Shown: positions 1 through 9,084 of the stretch, in pieces
Numbering within the stretch: the first letter of the stretch is position 1
How the letters are laid out: every line of letters starts with the position of its first letter
Assembly: GCF_000003605.2 (NCBI RefSeq)
Contig: NW_003129361.1
Coordinates: 1-24,804, forward strand
Direction: 5' to 3'
DNA length: 24,804 bases
DNA from: Saccoglossus kowalevskii
Lineage: Eukaryota; Hemichordata; Enteropneusta; Harrimaniidae
Notes under the pieces: generated by a model
The model's input: the letters and a program-made list of their open reading frames with translations, nothing else
What the model was told of the DNA's origin: nothing
Databases searched by the model: none
Translations under genes and position numbers: made by a program

Positions 1-591
1 TTAAACGTCTCAAAATCCCACAATTGTGTCTGAAATATTGAAATCAAATTAGTAACGTCAGGATTGGGCAGGCGAACAGCAATGTGTTTGATGTGATAAC
101 AAGATTGCCGCCATTCTCGCAGAAAGTCGCGTACGCGTTGATCAGTGCATCACAATGACCCTATACATTGTATTGTATTGTTGCCATGGTATCACGAATG
201 TCAGCCAAACTGCACAAATAATACCGTAACACATTTTTCGTTATTTGCACGAAGTTCTTGAAGACAAAAACCTTGTGAATTATAAAATACTGAATGAGTA
301 TAATTTAATTTTCACTTTAAATAGTGTGGAGAATAATACCGCTATAAATTAAAATATCTCATTGTGACCTCAAAAATTCAATGAGATTATCCATTGGTGA
401 ATATCATTAGTGGAAAATGCTGGTCTGGTGATTTTCAACATTAGCTGACTCTAACATTCTGGGAAATCCCTCGTATCATAATATACACATTGCCGTGTGA
501 ATACCTTTGTGTGACGTGCCAATTACACTGTTAGACATAGTGGAAGCCACTGTATTGAACTGCTCCTCTGTATTGAACCTCGGTTACAACA
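1..591 (+). promoter_or_regulatory. Upstream region and 5'UTR of the ERI1-like gene
   Basis: AT-rich sequence ahead of the first coding exon. No open frame here looks like protein. An in-frame TGA at 574-576 closes the reading frame just before the ATG at 592, so the coding region cannot extend upstream within this exon. I see no convincing TATA box or initiator, so the transcription start and any non-coding first exon remain undefined. Part of this stretch is presumably promoter and 5'UTR by position alone. Confidence 0.4.
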
Positions 592-738
592 ATGCCACGA
601 CCGGAGTTCTATCTTTGCTTCGACCTGGAAGCGACATGTGTGGACCCCAAGTGTCCAGCAAATCAGGTTACTGAAGGGTTTCAGCCTGAGATCATCGACA
701 TTGGTGCTGTTATTCTGGACTCCAATACTTTGGAAGAG
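592..738 (+). CDS. Coding exon 1 of the ERI1-like exonuclease
   Basis: Encodes residues 1-49, including catalytic D11 and E13 in FDLEATC. The ATG has A at -3 (ACA-ATG) and an in-frame stop 15 bases upstream. The donor is GAG|GTTAGT at 739. Reading past it gives a frame (YVWLCDKCVYAK...) unlike the family, whereas splicing joins LEE directly to KGEFQSYCRP in exon 2. Any 5'UTR part of this exon is not included. Confidence 0.92.
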
Positions 739-2802
739 GTTAGTATTGATTTATATGTATGGTTGTGTGATAAGTGCGTCTATGCGAAGAAGCATGTGTA
801 TGTAACGCCGTACTTTATGCCGCTACGGCAATTAAACATGGTGTTGCGACACTTCTTGTGCGTATTGGTTGCATAATACACCACTATCAACAAGTGGTTT
901 TGTTGTTTTAAATATACTGCTATATATTGTATATAACTATATATTATGCTAATGTTTTGGGCCAAAGTCTATTTATACTACTTCCGTGTTTATGTGGTTT
1001 TTACGGGTAACCTTTTTGTTTACGCTGACATTACCCATGTTCGTTATATACCTACATATGCCTACTTGAAAATGTCAAGTATGACACAAAGAAATTAACA
1101 TTGAATCATAGATCATGTTCGTTGCATAGAAGGTCGTTGTGTCAAGAGGTCGTGGATTTTGGTGTTTCACTGCTGCCCGTACTATGCCCTCAAACAGAAC
1201 ATGTATCAATCAATACATACATAAGACATGTTGCCATAGTTACACCACATCCTTGCTATGAATTCATTTAAATCGTGTGTGGAATCATTCACCTTATTTG
1301 GCAATGTCTACAACTGAACCCGACACATACATTTCAGTAATGCTACAGGTATAATCACTGGCAGTTATGTTTAAATATTTGTTTTTCAGAAAGGCGAATT
1401 TCAGTCCTATTGCCGTCCAGTTAAACATCCAACGCTTCAGCCGTTCTGCTTAGAATTGACTAAAATATCACAGGTGAAAATTGTCAATGAAATAACAAAA
1501 CATGCTAGCTTTTTACACGTTTATCAGAACACACCCTCGAGTATCACATTACGTATTCAGTCGTATTCCTTCTACGCATGCTCATTAAGCATTCCACGTA
1601 CGGGTGACAATATAACCATTGCGTACTCCACTTCTTACGATGTAATGATTCACAGTACGTGACGTGTATTCTCTGAATAATATAGTAACATATTATATTG
1701 TTGGTGTTGTTGTTTTTTATCTCAACTGTTATAAACGTGAGCGTTTACAACCTGTTGCACTTTGAATTTCCAGGAAACAGTTGATGCAGCCGACGAGTTC
1801 CCTGACGTGTGGGGGCGCTTCATCGATTGGATGAAATCCAAGGGTCTGAAACCTGGAGCAGAGACGCCAAATTTTCAGCTCGTAACAGACGGGTGTGTTC
1901 ACTTGTAGCTATTAATTACTTGTTAATTACATTTATCTATATTTAATGTTTAATGTTGTTAGCACATTGAGCTGTGTCAAATAGAGGTGCATGACAAAAA
2001 AAAACATATTTGACCATATATACTGTATTTTTATACAACTTTTTTTTCCAATAAAGTTTTATAGTACCATCTGCACTGAACAGCAAGTAGTTTTTTATGT
2101 AATACGCCATCGTGACGTCACGAAACTGTTATGTTCATTTGCGACTATATGCCGACACGCACATACTTATCATCGCTAATGACTGCTCTACTCGTATTTT
2201 ATCAAAGACTTTGCTCGTTACGAAAATCACACATGTTACAATTATTGGTTTCATTTTTAAAATTTTAAATAGGGCATTCCCAATACATATAACAACGTAT
2301 ATTTATCATTGACGAAAGAAATCGTCCCAGCTATACGGGTTGCTTTATTAGCCTGCAGAAATTGAGTTGAAATTTCCTCGGCTTTATTTTATTTTAGGGT
2401 CATTTCATTTCAGTACAAGTGAATATTAAAATAAAGACGGATGCAGGTTTTAGTGCGGGTGATATCTAAATCCCTTCTGTATTGTTATCTTTTATCAGAC
2501 CATTCGATTGCGGAAAGTATCTATTCATCCAATTCAACAACACCTCCAAGCTGAGCTTCCCTCACTGGGCTCGTAACTTCGTGGAATTGAAGACAGAGTA
2601 CAAATCATATAAGCGTCTGGTTGGTCGTCGTTGGCCCAAGTTGTCAGACATGTTAGCAGGACTTGGTTTACTTCGCAGTGGTAGCAATCACCGAGCACTC
2701 GCCGATGCACACAGCGTGGCTGACGTTACCAAAACGGTTCTTCGTCGTCGTGGCGATAAGTACATTCCAAAGACAGAGAGGATGAAACCTTTCTCATACT
2801 AG
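592..2802 (+). CDS. ERI1-family DEDDh 3'-5' exonuclease, four exons, 217 aa
   Basis: The coding sequence is join(592-738, 1390-1473, 1774-1892, 2499-2802), 654 nt, with GT-AG introns of 651, 300 and 606 bp in phases 0, 0 and 2. The spliced protein reads through as an ERI1/3'hExo-type exonuclease. FDLEATC supplies D11 and E13, PEIIDIGAV follows at about 32-40, an F-Q-S-Y-C-R-P strand and a PFCLELTKISQ helix come at about 80-105, LVTDGPFD supplies D116, and NHRALADA supplies H181 and D186. All five DEDDh catalytic positions are therefore present. In this family these residues bind two metal ions and remove 3' nucleotides from RNA (histone mRNA stem-loop, 5.8S rRNA, siRNA) or, in the worm CRN-4 branch, from DNA. 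The protein is short: there is no N-terminal SAP domain as in vertebrate ERI1, and the ATG at 592 lies only 10 residues before the first catalytic Asp. The last motif is HRALADA rather than the PHxGLDD of classical ERI1/ERI3. The exact subfamily and substrate are therefore uncertain, while the fold and enzyme class are secure. Confidence 0.93.
1390..1473 (+). CDS. Coding exon 2 of the ERI1-like exonuclease
   Basis: Exactly 28 codons (residues 50-77) between the acceptor TTTTTCAG|A, with its T-rich tract, and the donor CAG|GTGAAA. Both introns are phase 0. It encodes EFQSYCRPVKHPTLQPFC and LTKISQ, the conserved central strand and helix of ERI1-type exonucleases. Confidence 0.92.
1774..1892 (+). 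CDS. Coding exon 3 of the ERI1-like exonuclease
   Basis: Encodes residues 78-116 plus two bases of the Gly117 codon. The acceptor is AATTTCCAG|GAA and the donor is GACGG|GTGTGT at 1893. It carries the FIDWMKSKGL helix and FQLVTD with the third catalytic acid, D116. The split Gly codon (GG|A) is completed by the first base of exon 4, restoring TDGPFD. Confidence 0.92.
2499..2802 (+). CDS. Coding exon 4 (last) of the ERI1-like exonuclease
   Basis: Begins after CTTTTATCAG| with one base completing Gly117, then codes residues 118-217 and TAG at 2800-2802. It holds HWARNFVELKTEY, the WPKLSDMLAGLGL helix and NHRALADA with general base H181 and metal ligand D186. The tail DKYIPKTERMKPFSY is basic and recalls nothing further. 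Confidence 0.93.
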
Positions 2803-3591
2803 CTGCTTCTAATACTATTTTTTTTTCGTTGAAACAACGAAATTCTTTTATACGCATGTACGCTGATTGTTTCATTTGTTGTGCAAACAATCACCGCGCA
2901 TGCGTATTTGTAATTTTCATTGAACGCATACTATACAGTGTGCCGCAAAGCAGTTTTAGTTCATGATGAATATAAAGCATTTTTTTTTTCAATACTAAAA
3001 ATGACATATTTTCGCTAATATTGCATATATATTTCACCCATCGAATGATTTGATAACAATATATCTTTATATGTTATGATGGGGTCTGAAAGTAAGATAT
3101 TACAATATTCTGACTAAAACACCAGTGTGCTGCGACACATTGTACGTTTTATTTCACTTCAACCTCCGCTTCTTGGGAGGATGCACTATTTTAATTTAGT
3201 TTTGTTTTGTGTTTAAATGCTTATGTGGTGTAAACGAGTTTTTTTTTACTGTTAATACAATGCAATGAATTGTTAACGCAAGCCAATACTGCGCATGCGT
3301 AAATATTTGCTGTTCTCTTGTACTGGTTCCACGCGTTGTCGAACTGCTCCCAAGTATCCAGGTCGAGTCTTGACCATCACTGCTGAGATAATATCTAATA
3401 CAAACGTCACGATTCATTATTTCACAGATGAGTGTGTGTCTCGTTGATGTTGAAATGAACATTATATTACCTTACACTTAATTCATCCTCCGTCAAATAA
3501 ATATTAATTCCACATTGGTACTAAGTACAATTCATTATATTTCTTCCCTCATTGTCTTGCGTATTATGCAGTACTGTTGTGTAATTCCCAC
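2803..3591 (+). other. 3'UTR and downstream flank of the ERI1-like gene
   Basis: AT-rich, with no credible open frame. It starts with a small hairpin (TTCGTT/AACGAA, 2826-2842), then the larger hairpin listed separately at 2850-2907. The poly(A) signal is not clear. Overlapping variants AATATA/TATAAA lie at 2969-2976, and the first canonical AATAAA after the stop is at 3496-3501, some 700 bases downstream. The true 3' end could be at either. Confidence 0.4.
2850..2907 (+). other. 58-nt imperfect hairpin in the 3'UTR of the ERI1-like gene
   Basis: Two 23-nt arms (2850-2872 and 2885-2907) pair with three mismatches around a 12-nt loop. The inner nine base pairs, TGATTGTTT with AAACAATCA, are perfect. 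The outer arm contains GCGCATGCG, which also resembles an NRF1-type palindrome. The size is like an animal pre-miRNA, but nothing shows that it is processed. It could also be an mRNA 3'UTR structure or a DNA dyad. Confidence 0.5.
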
Positions 3592-3593
3592 AA

Positions 3594-3628
<35 letters not shown>
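3592..3628. repeat. (AAAT)n microsatellite
   Basis: About nine uninterrupted copies of the tetranucleotide. It forms the 3' tail of the adjacent minus-strand SINE. Confidence 0.95.
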
Positions 3629-3815
3629 CTATTTAGCTTGTACCAGACCGGACACTTGAAATGAGTGTGGATACAAAATCGCGTTCCCTGGCGAGTTTTA
3701 TATTATTTCAACGTGCTGTTGCTTGTACAGCAGACGTGGAGACTTGAACCATAATCCCACCAGGGAGGGCGGTATCTAGGTTTGCAGTGTCATAAATTGG
3801 TAGGCAGGGAAGTTA
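3592..3815 (-). mobile_element. tRNA-derived SINE, minus strand, with (ATTT)n tail
   Basis: Read on the minus strand, a box-A-like CTGCCTACCAATT (3795-3807) is followed about 45 bases on by GGTTCAAGTCTCC (3738-3750). The latter is a near match to the tRNA box B consensus GGTTCGANTCC. A body of about 110 bp follows. It ends in a simple repeat that reads (AAAT)9 on the plus strand at 3592-3628. A Pol III tRNA-like head, an unrelated body and a short tandem tail are the hallmark layout of a SINE. The 5' edge near 3815 is approximate, no target duplication was identified, and no family name is assigned. Confidence 0.6.
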
Positions 3816-3883
3816 CGTAAAATCTCTTCCCTTCTCAACGATTCACATTTTCCAGTCAGCCGTCCATAGAATGAAGGCGCGGC

Positions 3884-4739
3884 ATTAGATTCATTATCTA
3901 TTAGATTGTCGAAAACTGAACATTTACAGAATACTTTTAGAGTCTACAGGATATAATAGATGTAGTTAGTCTCCGATAATATCTAATACAATCGATTTGT
4001 CTAATGTTTTTTATTAAATCCGATAGACATTGTCCACTTGATTTATTATCGCATTTTATCGGAGAATATCTACTCTCGACTTGAAAGGTGGCTCTAATAA
4101 TAAAACTTGACATTAATGGCACACTCTAATGGATGTGTATACTGTAAAACATGTCTTTTGCGCGAATTTAGCGAGAGAACTGATTCGCTAATTCAAGATG
4201 TCGCTAATGAATTTATTATTAATTCAAAATGGCCGCCAAACAAAGGAATCAACAATGACGAGCCGAGAGAGATTCGCTAAATCAACATATCACTTTTACG
4301 TAATTTTACCACAATTCGTTAAAATTGCATGCCGCTTTTTCAACATGTTTTACAGTATTAGATCTAATATAAACCATTAGACTTGTCTATTTTTTTATGA
4401 AAACTACTAGACAAGTATTAGTCTAACAAATCTAATGGTTTCTATTAGACAATGTTTTTAGAGGTTTTAACAAGTCACCTATGGTTTTTATTCCCTGATA
4501 ATATCTGATAATATCTGATAATAAATCTAATAGTTTATTTTATATTATACCTAATAGGTATTGTCAACATAAAGACAATATTCTCTATTAGATCTAATAT
4601 CGATTTATTATCGACGATTTTGACACCCCATCTAATCTCAATGTCTACTCAATGTATTAGATTTCATAGAAATCGTTAAATTTATCTATGGACGTCCCAT
4701 ACCAATATTTTAGATCTAATTCAACGGTTTTCATTAGAC
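3884..4739. repeat. ATTAGA/TCTAAT-rich inverted-repeat block
   Basis: I count 18 copies of ATTAGA or its complement TCTAAT in 856 bp, where roughly one would be expected in DNA of this composition. Two sit in a perfect palindrome ATTAGATCTAAT (4357-4368, 4587-4598), and a third palindrome differs by one base (4709-4720). A stem of AAACCATTAGA with TCTAATGGTTT brackets 4371-4440. GATTTATTATCG recurs at 4036 and 4602. GATAATATCT is tandemly repeated near 4498-4526. No coding sequence is visible. The block may be a decayed foldback or MITE-type element, or a motif-driven satellite; its boundaries are set only by the outermost motifs. Confidence 0.65.
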
Positions 4740-5970
4740 TCTGTTATCGATATAATATTATTATTCGAAAGCCGGTAAAAGGTGCAATGTCGCGCCTTCC
4801 TCGTCGACAGTGACTACGCAACGTGGACAATTTAAATTTTAATGTAATGTACAATGCGCAGCTGAGTGAATATATATTACCCCCCCCCCAATGTACTAGT
4901 ATATCAAACCCTCATATACATCTTATCAGTACGGTTGTTAGACATTTCCAGTATTATTGGTCATATAAACATGAACTAAATAGCAACGAGTCCCTTTTGT
5001 ACCCTCACCCTTAACCCTAACTCTAACCCTATCCTACCCTCCACCGCTTCCTAATGTAATTGTATATGCCCCTCCTAAGGTCACCTAGTTATCCAGATGG
5101 GGAATATAAAATTGGATTGTGGCTGGGGTGAGTGTTAAAATTTGGATTAGGGGTGGGGTACAAACAGATCTCTTCAGGCTTTACCTAAAATAAACTTTCC
5201 CTTTGCTGTATTTTCGTACATGAACAACAAATCCACAAAGAAAATCTGTGTATCAATATTTGGATTGAGCTAATATTTCCCTTCGTCGCCGCCTTCTTTT
5301 GACGACTATACACTCGAGAATGAAATTTCCATTCACTGTCCGCTAACACACATTTCCATTAAATGTATCGTAAATAAAGTTACTGATAATTTAAAGTCGG
5401 TAAAATTACCGTATATCGTTATTGTTTATTATTGGTACGAGTATATTTTGTCAACACCAAATCACCGAGACAGAGCGCACAAGTCATGCCCGATTACTTT
5501 ACTAATACCGATCATCACATATTTTCATATGCAAATCTCGCGTGACCTCCAATAACCCCGGGACCCATTGGACTCATTCCAATGGCTATGTTTGACGTAG
5601 ATAATACAGGACCGGTCAGTGTCGATAAAATAACACATTACAAAGGACGGGGTTTGCTTCTTAAATAAAATTTATTGACTGAAAATATATGTTAGTATTT
5701 CTATACCTAATTACATTGTGTTTATTTAGTCCCTAGTAATGTCACACACTTTTACTAGCAGTACAGTCTAACCCCAAAAGGCATCATTATCACCGGACTT
5801 AAAACTCCGTCGTTGTTCTATGTTGTTATTATATTCCCATCACAGGGCGTGAAAAGATCTTATTTCAAGTTGTCAGTTGGGGATCGTCTATGCAGGCATC
5901 GTACTGTTGAATGGAGCAGTGGGCGGTTCCCTTCAGACACGGTTCAAGTTGTTTTCACTATAAACTTTAA
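4740..5970. other. Gene-free AT-rich spacer
   Basis: No coding signal. It contains a C9 run near 4881-4889, the telomere-like tract listed separately, and a short CCATTGG/CCAATGG hairpin (5565-5585). Nothing else stands out. Confidence 0.4.
4999..5042. repeat. Degenerate telomere-like (CCCTAA)n tract
   Basis: Successive CCCTCA, CCCTTAA, CCCTAA, CTCTAA, CCCTAT and CCTACCC units resemble a decayed interstitial run of the animal telomere repeat TTAGGG on the opposite strand. Only about six imperfect units are present, so this may be a simple-sequence coincidence. Confidence 0.4.
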
Positions 5971-6674
5971 ATGAATAAAACATTAAACAAAAAAACGAAT
6001 GCATCTATTGTGAATAAACTAAAGAACTTTCTGAATGCAATGTTCTTCCTTGCGAGCACGGTCTATTACAATTATACAAATGCGTTTACCGTCTACAATC
6101 GTCCGAAATACATGAGTACTTGCACACATCGGTGGTATATTATAACGGCAATGGTGGAAACACCAGTACAATCAAGGCGGAAACATTACAACCAGATCCT
6201 GAACAATACACTGGTATTATGCGTGTTGATAACGTCATTGTCTGTAAAATGTTAAAAATGCAGTACAACGAAACTGACCACACCATGTACCCGCTCTACA
6301 GGAGCTATTTATATCGGAATATAATTAGATGTGACTGTCCGTCCTACGACTACATCAAAATTTACTAAAAACGTTAGGCAATTTGAAGGCGTTATTCTTA
6401 AAACAATTAATAAATATTTTCACCATCAGACTACTTTCTAAGTTAAAATGCCATTCCAATGTAACTAAGTTGTATGTGTGATACCTTAAACTATTCCCAC
6501 ATTACAAAAATACTGAACGTATAGTTAGTGTGAGAAATTCAATTGCCTTGACAGTCACGAACACATCGATATGGTCATATCTCCCACAATGAAATGTACA
6601 ATATGGGAATGACATTCTTGGTACGTCATATACATGACTATTCAAGGTTAACCACACCGTTCCGAATGAGCAGA
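5971..6674. other. Spacer with two overlapping unrecognised open frames
   Basis: Frames at 5971-6255 (94 codons) and 6120-6368 (82 codons) overlap on the plus strand in different frames. The second has a fairly protein-like composition (SVVYYNGNGGNTSTIKAE...), but no family is recognisable, and both lengths are ordinary for AT-rich DNA. No canonical poly(A) signal for the minus-strand heat-shock gene was found here. Confidence 0.25.
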
Positions 6675-7226
6675 TCACTCTTTTGCAGCAGCCCCTTCCA
6701 CTGGTTTCGGATCTTCACGCTTAATGGGGATCGGGATTGGATCTTCTGGCTGCCCTTCAACCGATTTCAATTTGGGTGCTTCTAACGTCAGTATCCCATC
6801 CTTAGAAAAATAAGACTTGATTTCATCGAGGTTAGTGTCGTCGGGTAAGACGTAGTATCGGGTAAATTCACGTGAAATTGATCCGTGCTCGTCTTCTTTG
6901 TCTTCATGTTTCGCGTGAACCATCAGTTTGTTTTCCACCAGTTTTACTTCTAATTCTTCGGGCTTAAAATGCTGTACATCAAGCACGACACGAAATTTGT
7001 CTTGATCGTCTTCTTGTGTGCTGATACGACGCTGTAGAGCGGTGGGAGACTGTTGCTGTACTGGACTCACAAAGTATCCACGAAATAAACTCGGCGATTC
7101 GGTTACCGATCTCTCCATGTTAGCCCGCATCCTTTCCCGCATTCGACTCACTTCTTCGTCAAACACCTGTGATGCTGGAAAATCAAAGCCTTCAAACATC
7201 GGGTGAGTGAACGGTACCCGAGACAT
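6675..7226 (-). CDS. Small heat-shock protein (alpha-crystallin/HSP20 family), intronless, 183 aa
   Basis: An ATP-independent chaperone that binds unfolding proteins and forms oligomers, normally in the cytosol. The start is the ATG at 7224-7226; four upstream codons open only through TTG. The N-terminal region (1-72) carries phenylalanines and a charged helix (EEVSRMRERMRANMER). The alpha-crystallin domain spans about 73-152 and includes FRVVLDVQHFKPEELEVKL, then HGSISREFTRYYVLP and finally DGILTLEAP. R119 and R123 match the conserved arginines of alphaB-crystallin (R116 and R120); the second is the classic disease-mutated dimer-interface position. The tail has PIPIPIK at about 163-169, a double I-x-I motif that docks on neighbouring subunits, followed by an acidic, proline-rich extension ending in AAAKE. 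Length and intronless structure fit stress-inducible animal family members. The assignment to the family is secure, but paralogue naming is not possible from this sequence. Confidence 0.96.
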   Translation of the reverse strand: MSRVPFTHPMFEGFDFPASQVFDEEVSRMRERMRANMERSVTESPSLFRGYFVSPVQQQSPTALQRRISTQEDDQDKFRVVLDVQHFKPEELEVKLVENKLMVHAKHEDKEDEHGSISREFTRYYVLPDDTNLDEIKSYFSKDGILTLEAPKLKSVEGQPEDPIPIPIKREDPKPVEGAAAKE

Positions 7227-7250
7227 TTTGATCAACAAAACACAGCAATG

Positions 7251-7260
7251 GAACGTTCTA
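7251..7260 (-). promoter_or_regulatory. Heat-shock-element-like site upstream of the sHSP start
   Basis: GAACGTTC (7251-7258) is a perfect GAAnnTTC pair, the tail-to-tail arrangement bound by heat-shock factor, with a partial third unit (TAGG) next to it. It lies 25 bases upstream of the ATG, so it may fall within the 5'UTR, depending on where transcription starts. The match is short, but the gene context supports it. Confidence 0.5.
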
Positions 7261-7329
7261 GGTTTGCAGATAATAGATATGTCGCACTACAAGATATCAG
7301 GCAGCTGATCACTTCCGGTTGAAATGTAA

Positions 7330-7420
7330 GCGATATTATTATAAAACTGCGCATGAGTAGAATTGCCGTATTATAGTACATTTCTCGTCGTTCATAGAAC
7401 AATTAATATGTTCGTAGAAT
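7330..7420 (-). promoter_or_regulatory. Possible core promoter and paired 11-mers of the sHSP gene
   Basis: Read on the minus strand, TTTTATAATAATA (about 7333-7345) is a TATA-like element about 110 bases before the start codon. Behind it lie two near-identical dyads, GTTCATAGAAC (7390-7400) and GTTCGTAGAAT (7410-7420), repeated at exactly 20 bp. They contain TTC and GAA units but with three bases between them instead of the canonical two. Binding of heat-shock factor is therefore uncertain. Confidence 0.35.
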
Positions 7421-9084
7421 TTGTAAATAAGAACGAAAATCAACAAATCACAAGAAAATCATCAAATCACAAGAAAATTGAGTTATAGTACGTCTTTCTT
7501 TCTTGCGTCGATTGTTTATAAATCGAGACATGAAAGAACCATAAATCATCAAATTATTTAGCCAAATGGTTACGATTTGCCATTATTGTTAACTTTATTA
7601 GAAAATATTATTTCCTGTGTTTTATTTATGTGGGTTTTATTTCAACGGTGACATTTTTACATGTTCGCAATCACGATTGCCTTACATTGTTATTTACCGC
7701 CCTCTAGCGTTTATCATCATCACGACTTCTTCTTTCTGTGACGATTTGGAAGTTCCGCTTTTGTTGGTACATTCCCCAGGAACATTTAAACAGCGAGAAT
7801 GTAATTGCCCTATTATTTGAACGTTGCGGTATTATCAATAATGTGAGCTAAGTAAAGTTGGCCATTGAGGGCGCTCTTTAATCTGTAATATTTTTTTGAT
7901 TATTTCTACTGACTTTTTTTGATAATGTAGACATGTATTTAAACCATTTATTTAACGTACTGATTTAAGATATATGATTTGTGTATTTTCAGTAATTTAA
8001 TTTATTAGTTATCATGGAATTTGCCAAAAAAAGGCACACGTGAGTGATTAGAAGTAATTTGCATATTTCCCATGAAACTCAGCACTGAGAAGTCAGTTTG
8101 GGTCAGTAACATCATTTGACTCGTCTGAGGAGCATCTCGTCCTTTCACCTCTCTGCCCACTGAACCATTCAGCCCGGAGTTGGTTTGCGAATGTTCGGAG
8201 TCCAGCTCATTTCAACTGTAGAAACTTTTAACTGAGTGGAATTTGTTAGATTTGACCAACTGACGGGGTATGTAGATTGTTTCTATTGTTCTGGCCATGT
8301 GCTTCAATGACCATGCAAACCTTTGTTCCTGACATGTGCTTTAACTAATATTGTGTTCGCTTTCATTGAATGGCGACTCCAGTATTAGTGTGAAATGTAT
8401 TTTTTTATTTGAATTATCGTTAATTTCTCAATGTAAATTATTGTATTTTCATATCTTTTAGGTTTTTAGTTCCTGTAATTTACAGTGTCGCTCTCCTGTG
8501 TAATCTTGGTAAATAAACTCAGTACGGGAATTCGTTGTACCAGATAATTATACCTCTGTCGTCCATACTTATTTATCCCTTGGTCACAATAGCATGCGTC
8601 AAGAGAACTTAGGGTAAGGGTTGTCTCGATCTGCGCCACTGGAAAGATTGAATAATTGTTTGGTTGACAGGTTCGTCGAGAACCAATAATGTTACCAGAG
8701 TCACGTCAAATATAAATGGATAAAAGAGGGAGAAATGGTCGACACTCTAAACATCTAACATAATGGTGTTTATTAAGGTAACGTGTTGGGGTGAACAAAA
8801 ATATAGAAAAAAAATAAATTACATACCAAAGCAGTAAAAACAGTAGAAAAAAACACTGAATACTCGTAATAGATATGATAACCGAGTGAGCGGGTGTAAT
8901 ACTACATGGCAGTTGAAAGTACAGAAGTGAAGTGCAAAACAAAAGTTAATAAAATATGCAGAAGTAAATGTCAGATTCGTGACTGGAATATATCGGAAAT
9001 GGGTAAGAAATGCCAGGCTATAAAGCAAAGGAATCAGTCATTTGAAACCTGTGGGTAACAGTGTATTTATCTCATAGCCCTTTA
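7421..9084. other. Gene-free spacer with a possible LTR-like fragment
   Basis: No coding evidence. A more GC-balanced patch (8095-8240) and AATAAA at about 8513 are followed by TTGGTCACAATAGCATGCG at about 8579, which loosely recalls an LTR poly(A) signal and primer-binding site. I could not find LTR ends, a second LTR or any retroelement protein, so this is only a suggestion. A CTCF-like motif, CCGCCCTCTAGCGT (7697-7710), matches the consensus at 12 of 14 positions. Confidence 0.2.

Noticed and set aside
739-876. Extension of exon 1 to a stop at 876
   Set aside because: The sequence after 738 is intron: it begins GTTAGT, and family homology resumes only in exon 2.
1474-1662. Extension of the exon 2 frame to 1662
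   Set aside because: A good donor at 1474 and homology resuming at 1774 show that this is intron 2.
7018-7206. Plus-strand frame of 62 codons
   Set aside because: Antisense shadow of the small heat-shock protein gene.
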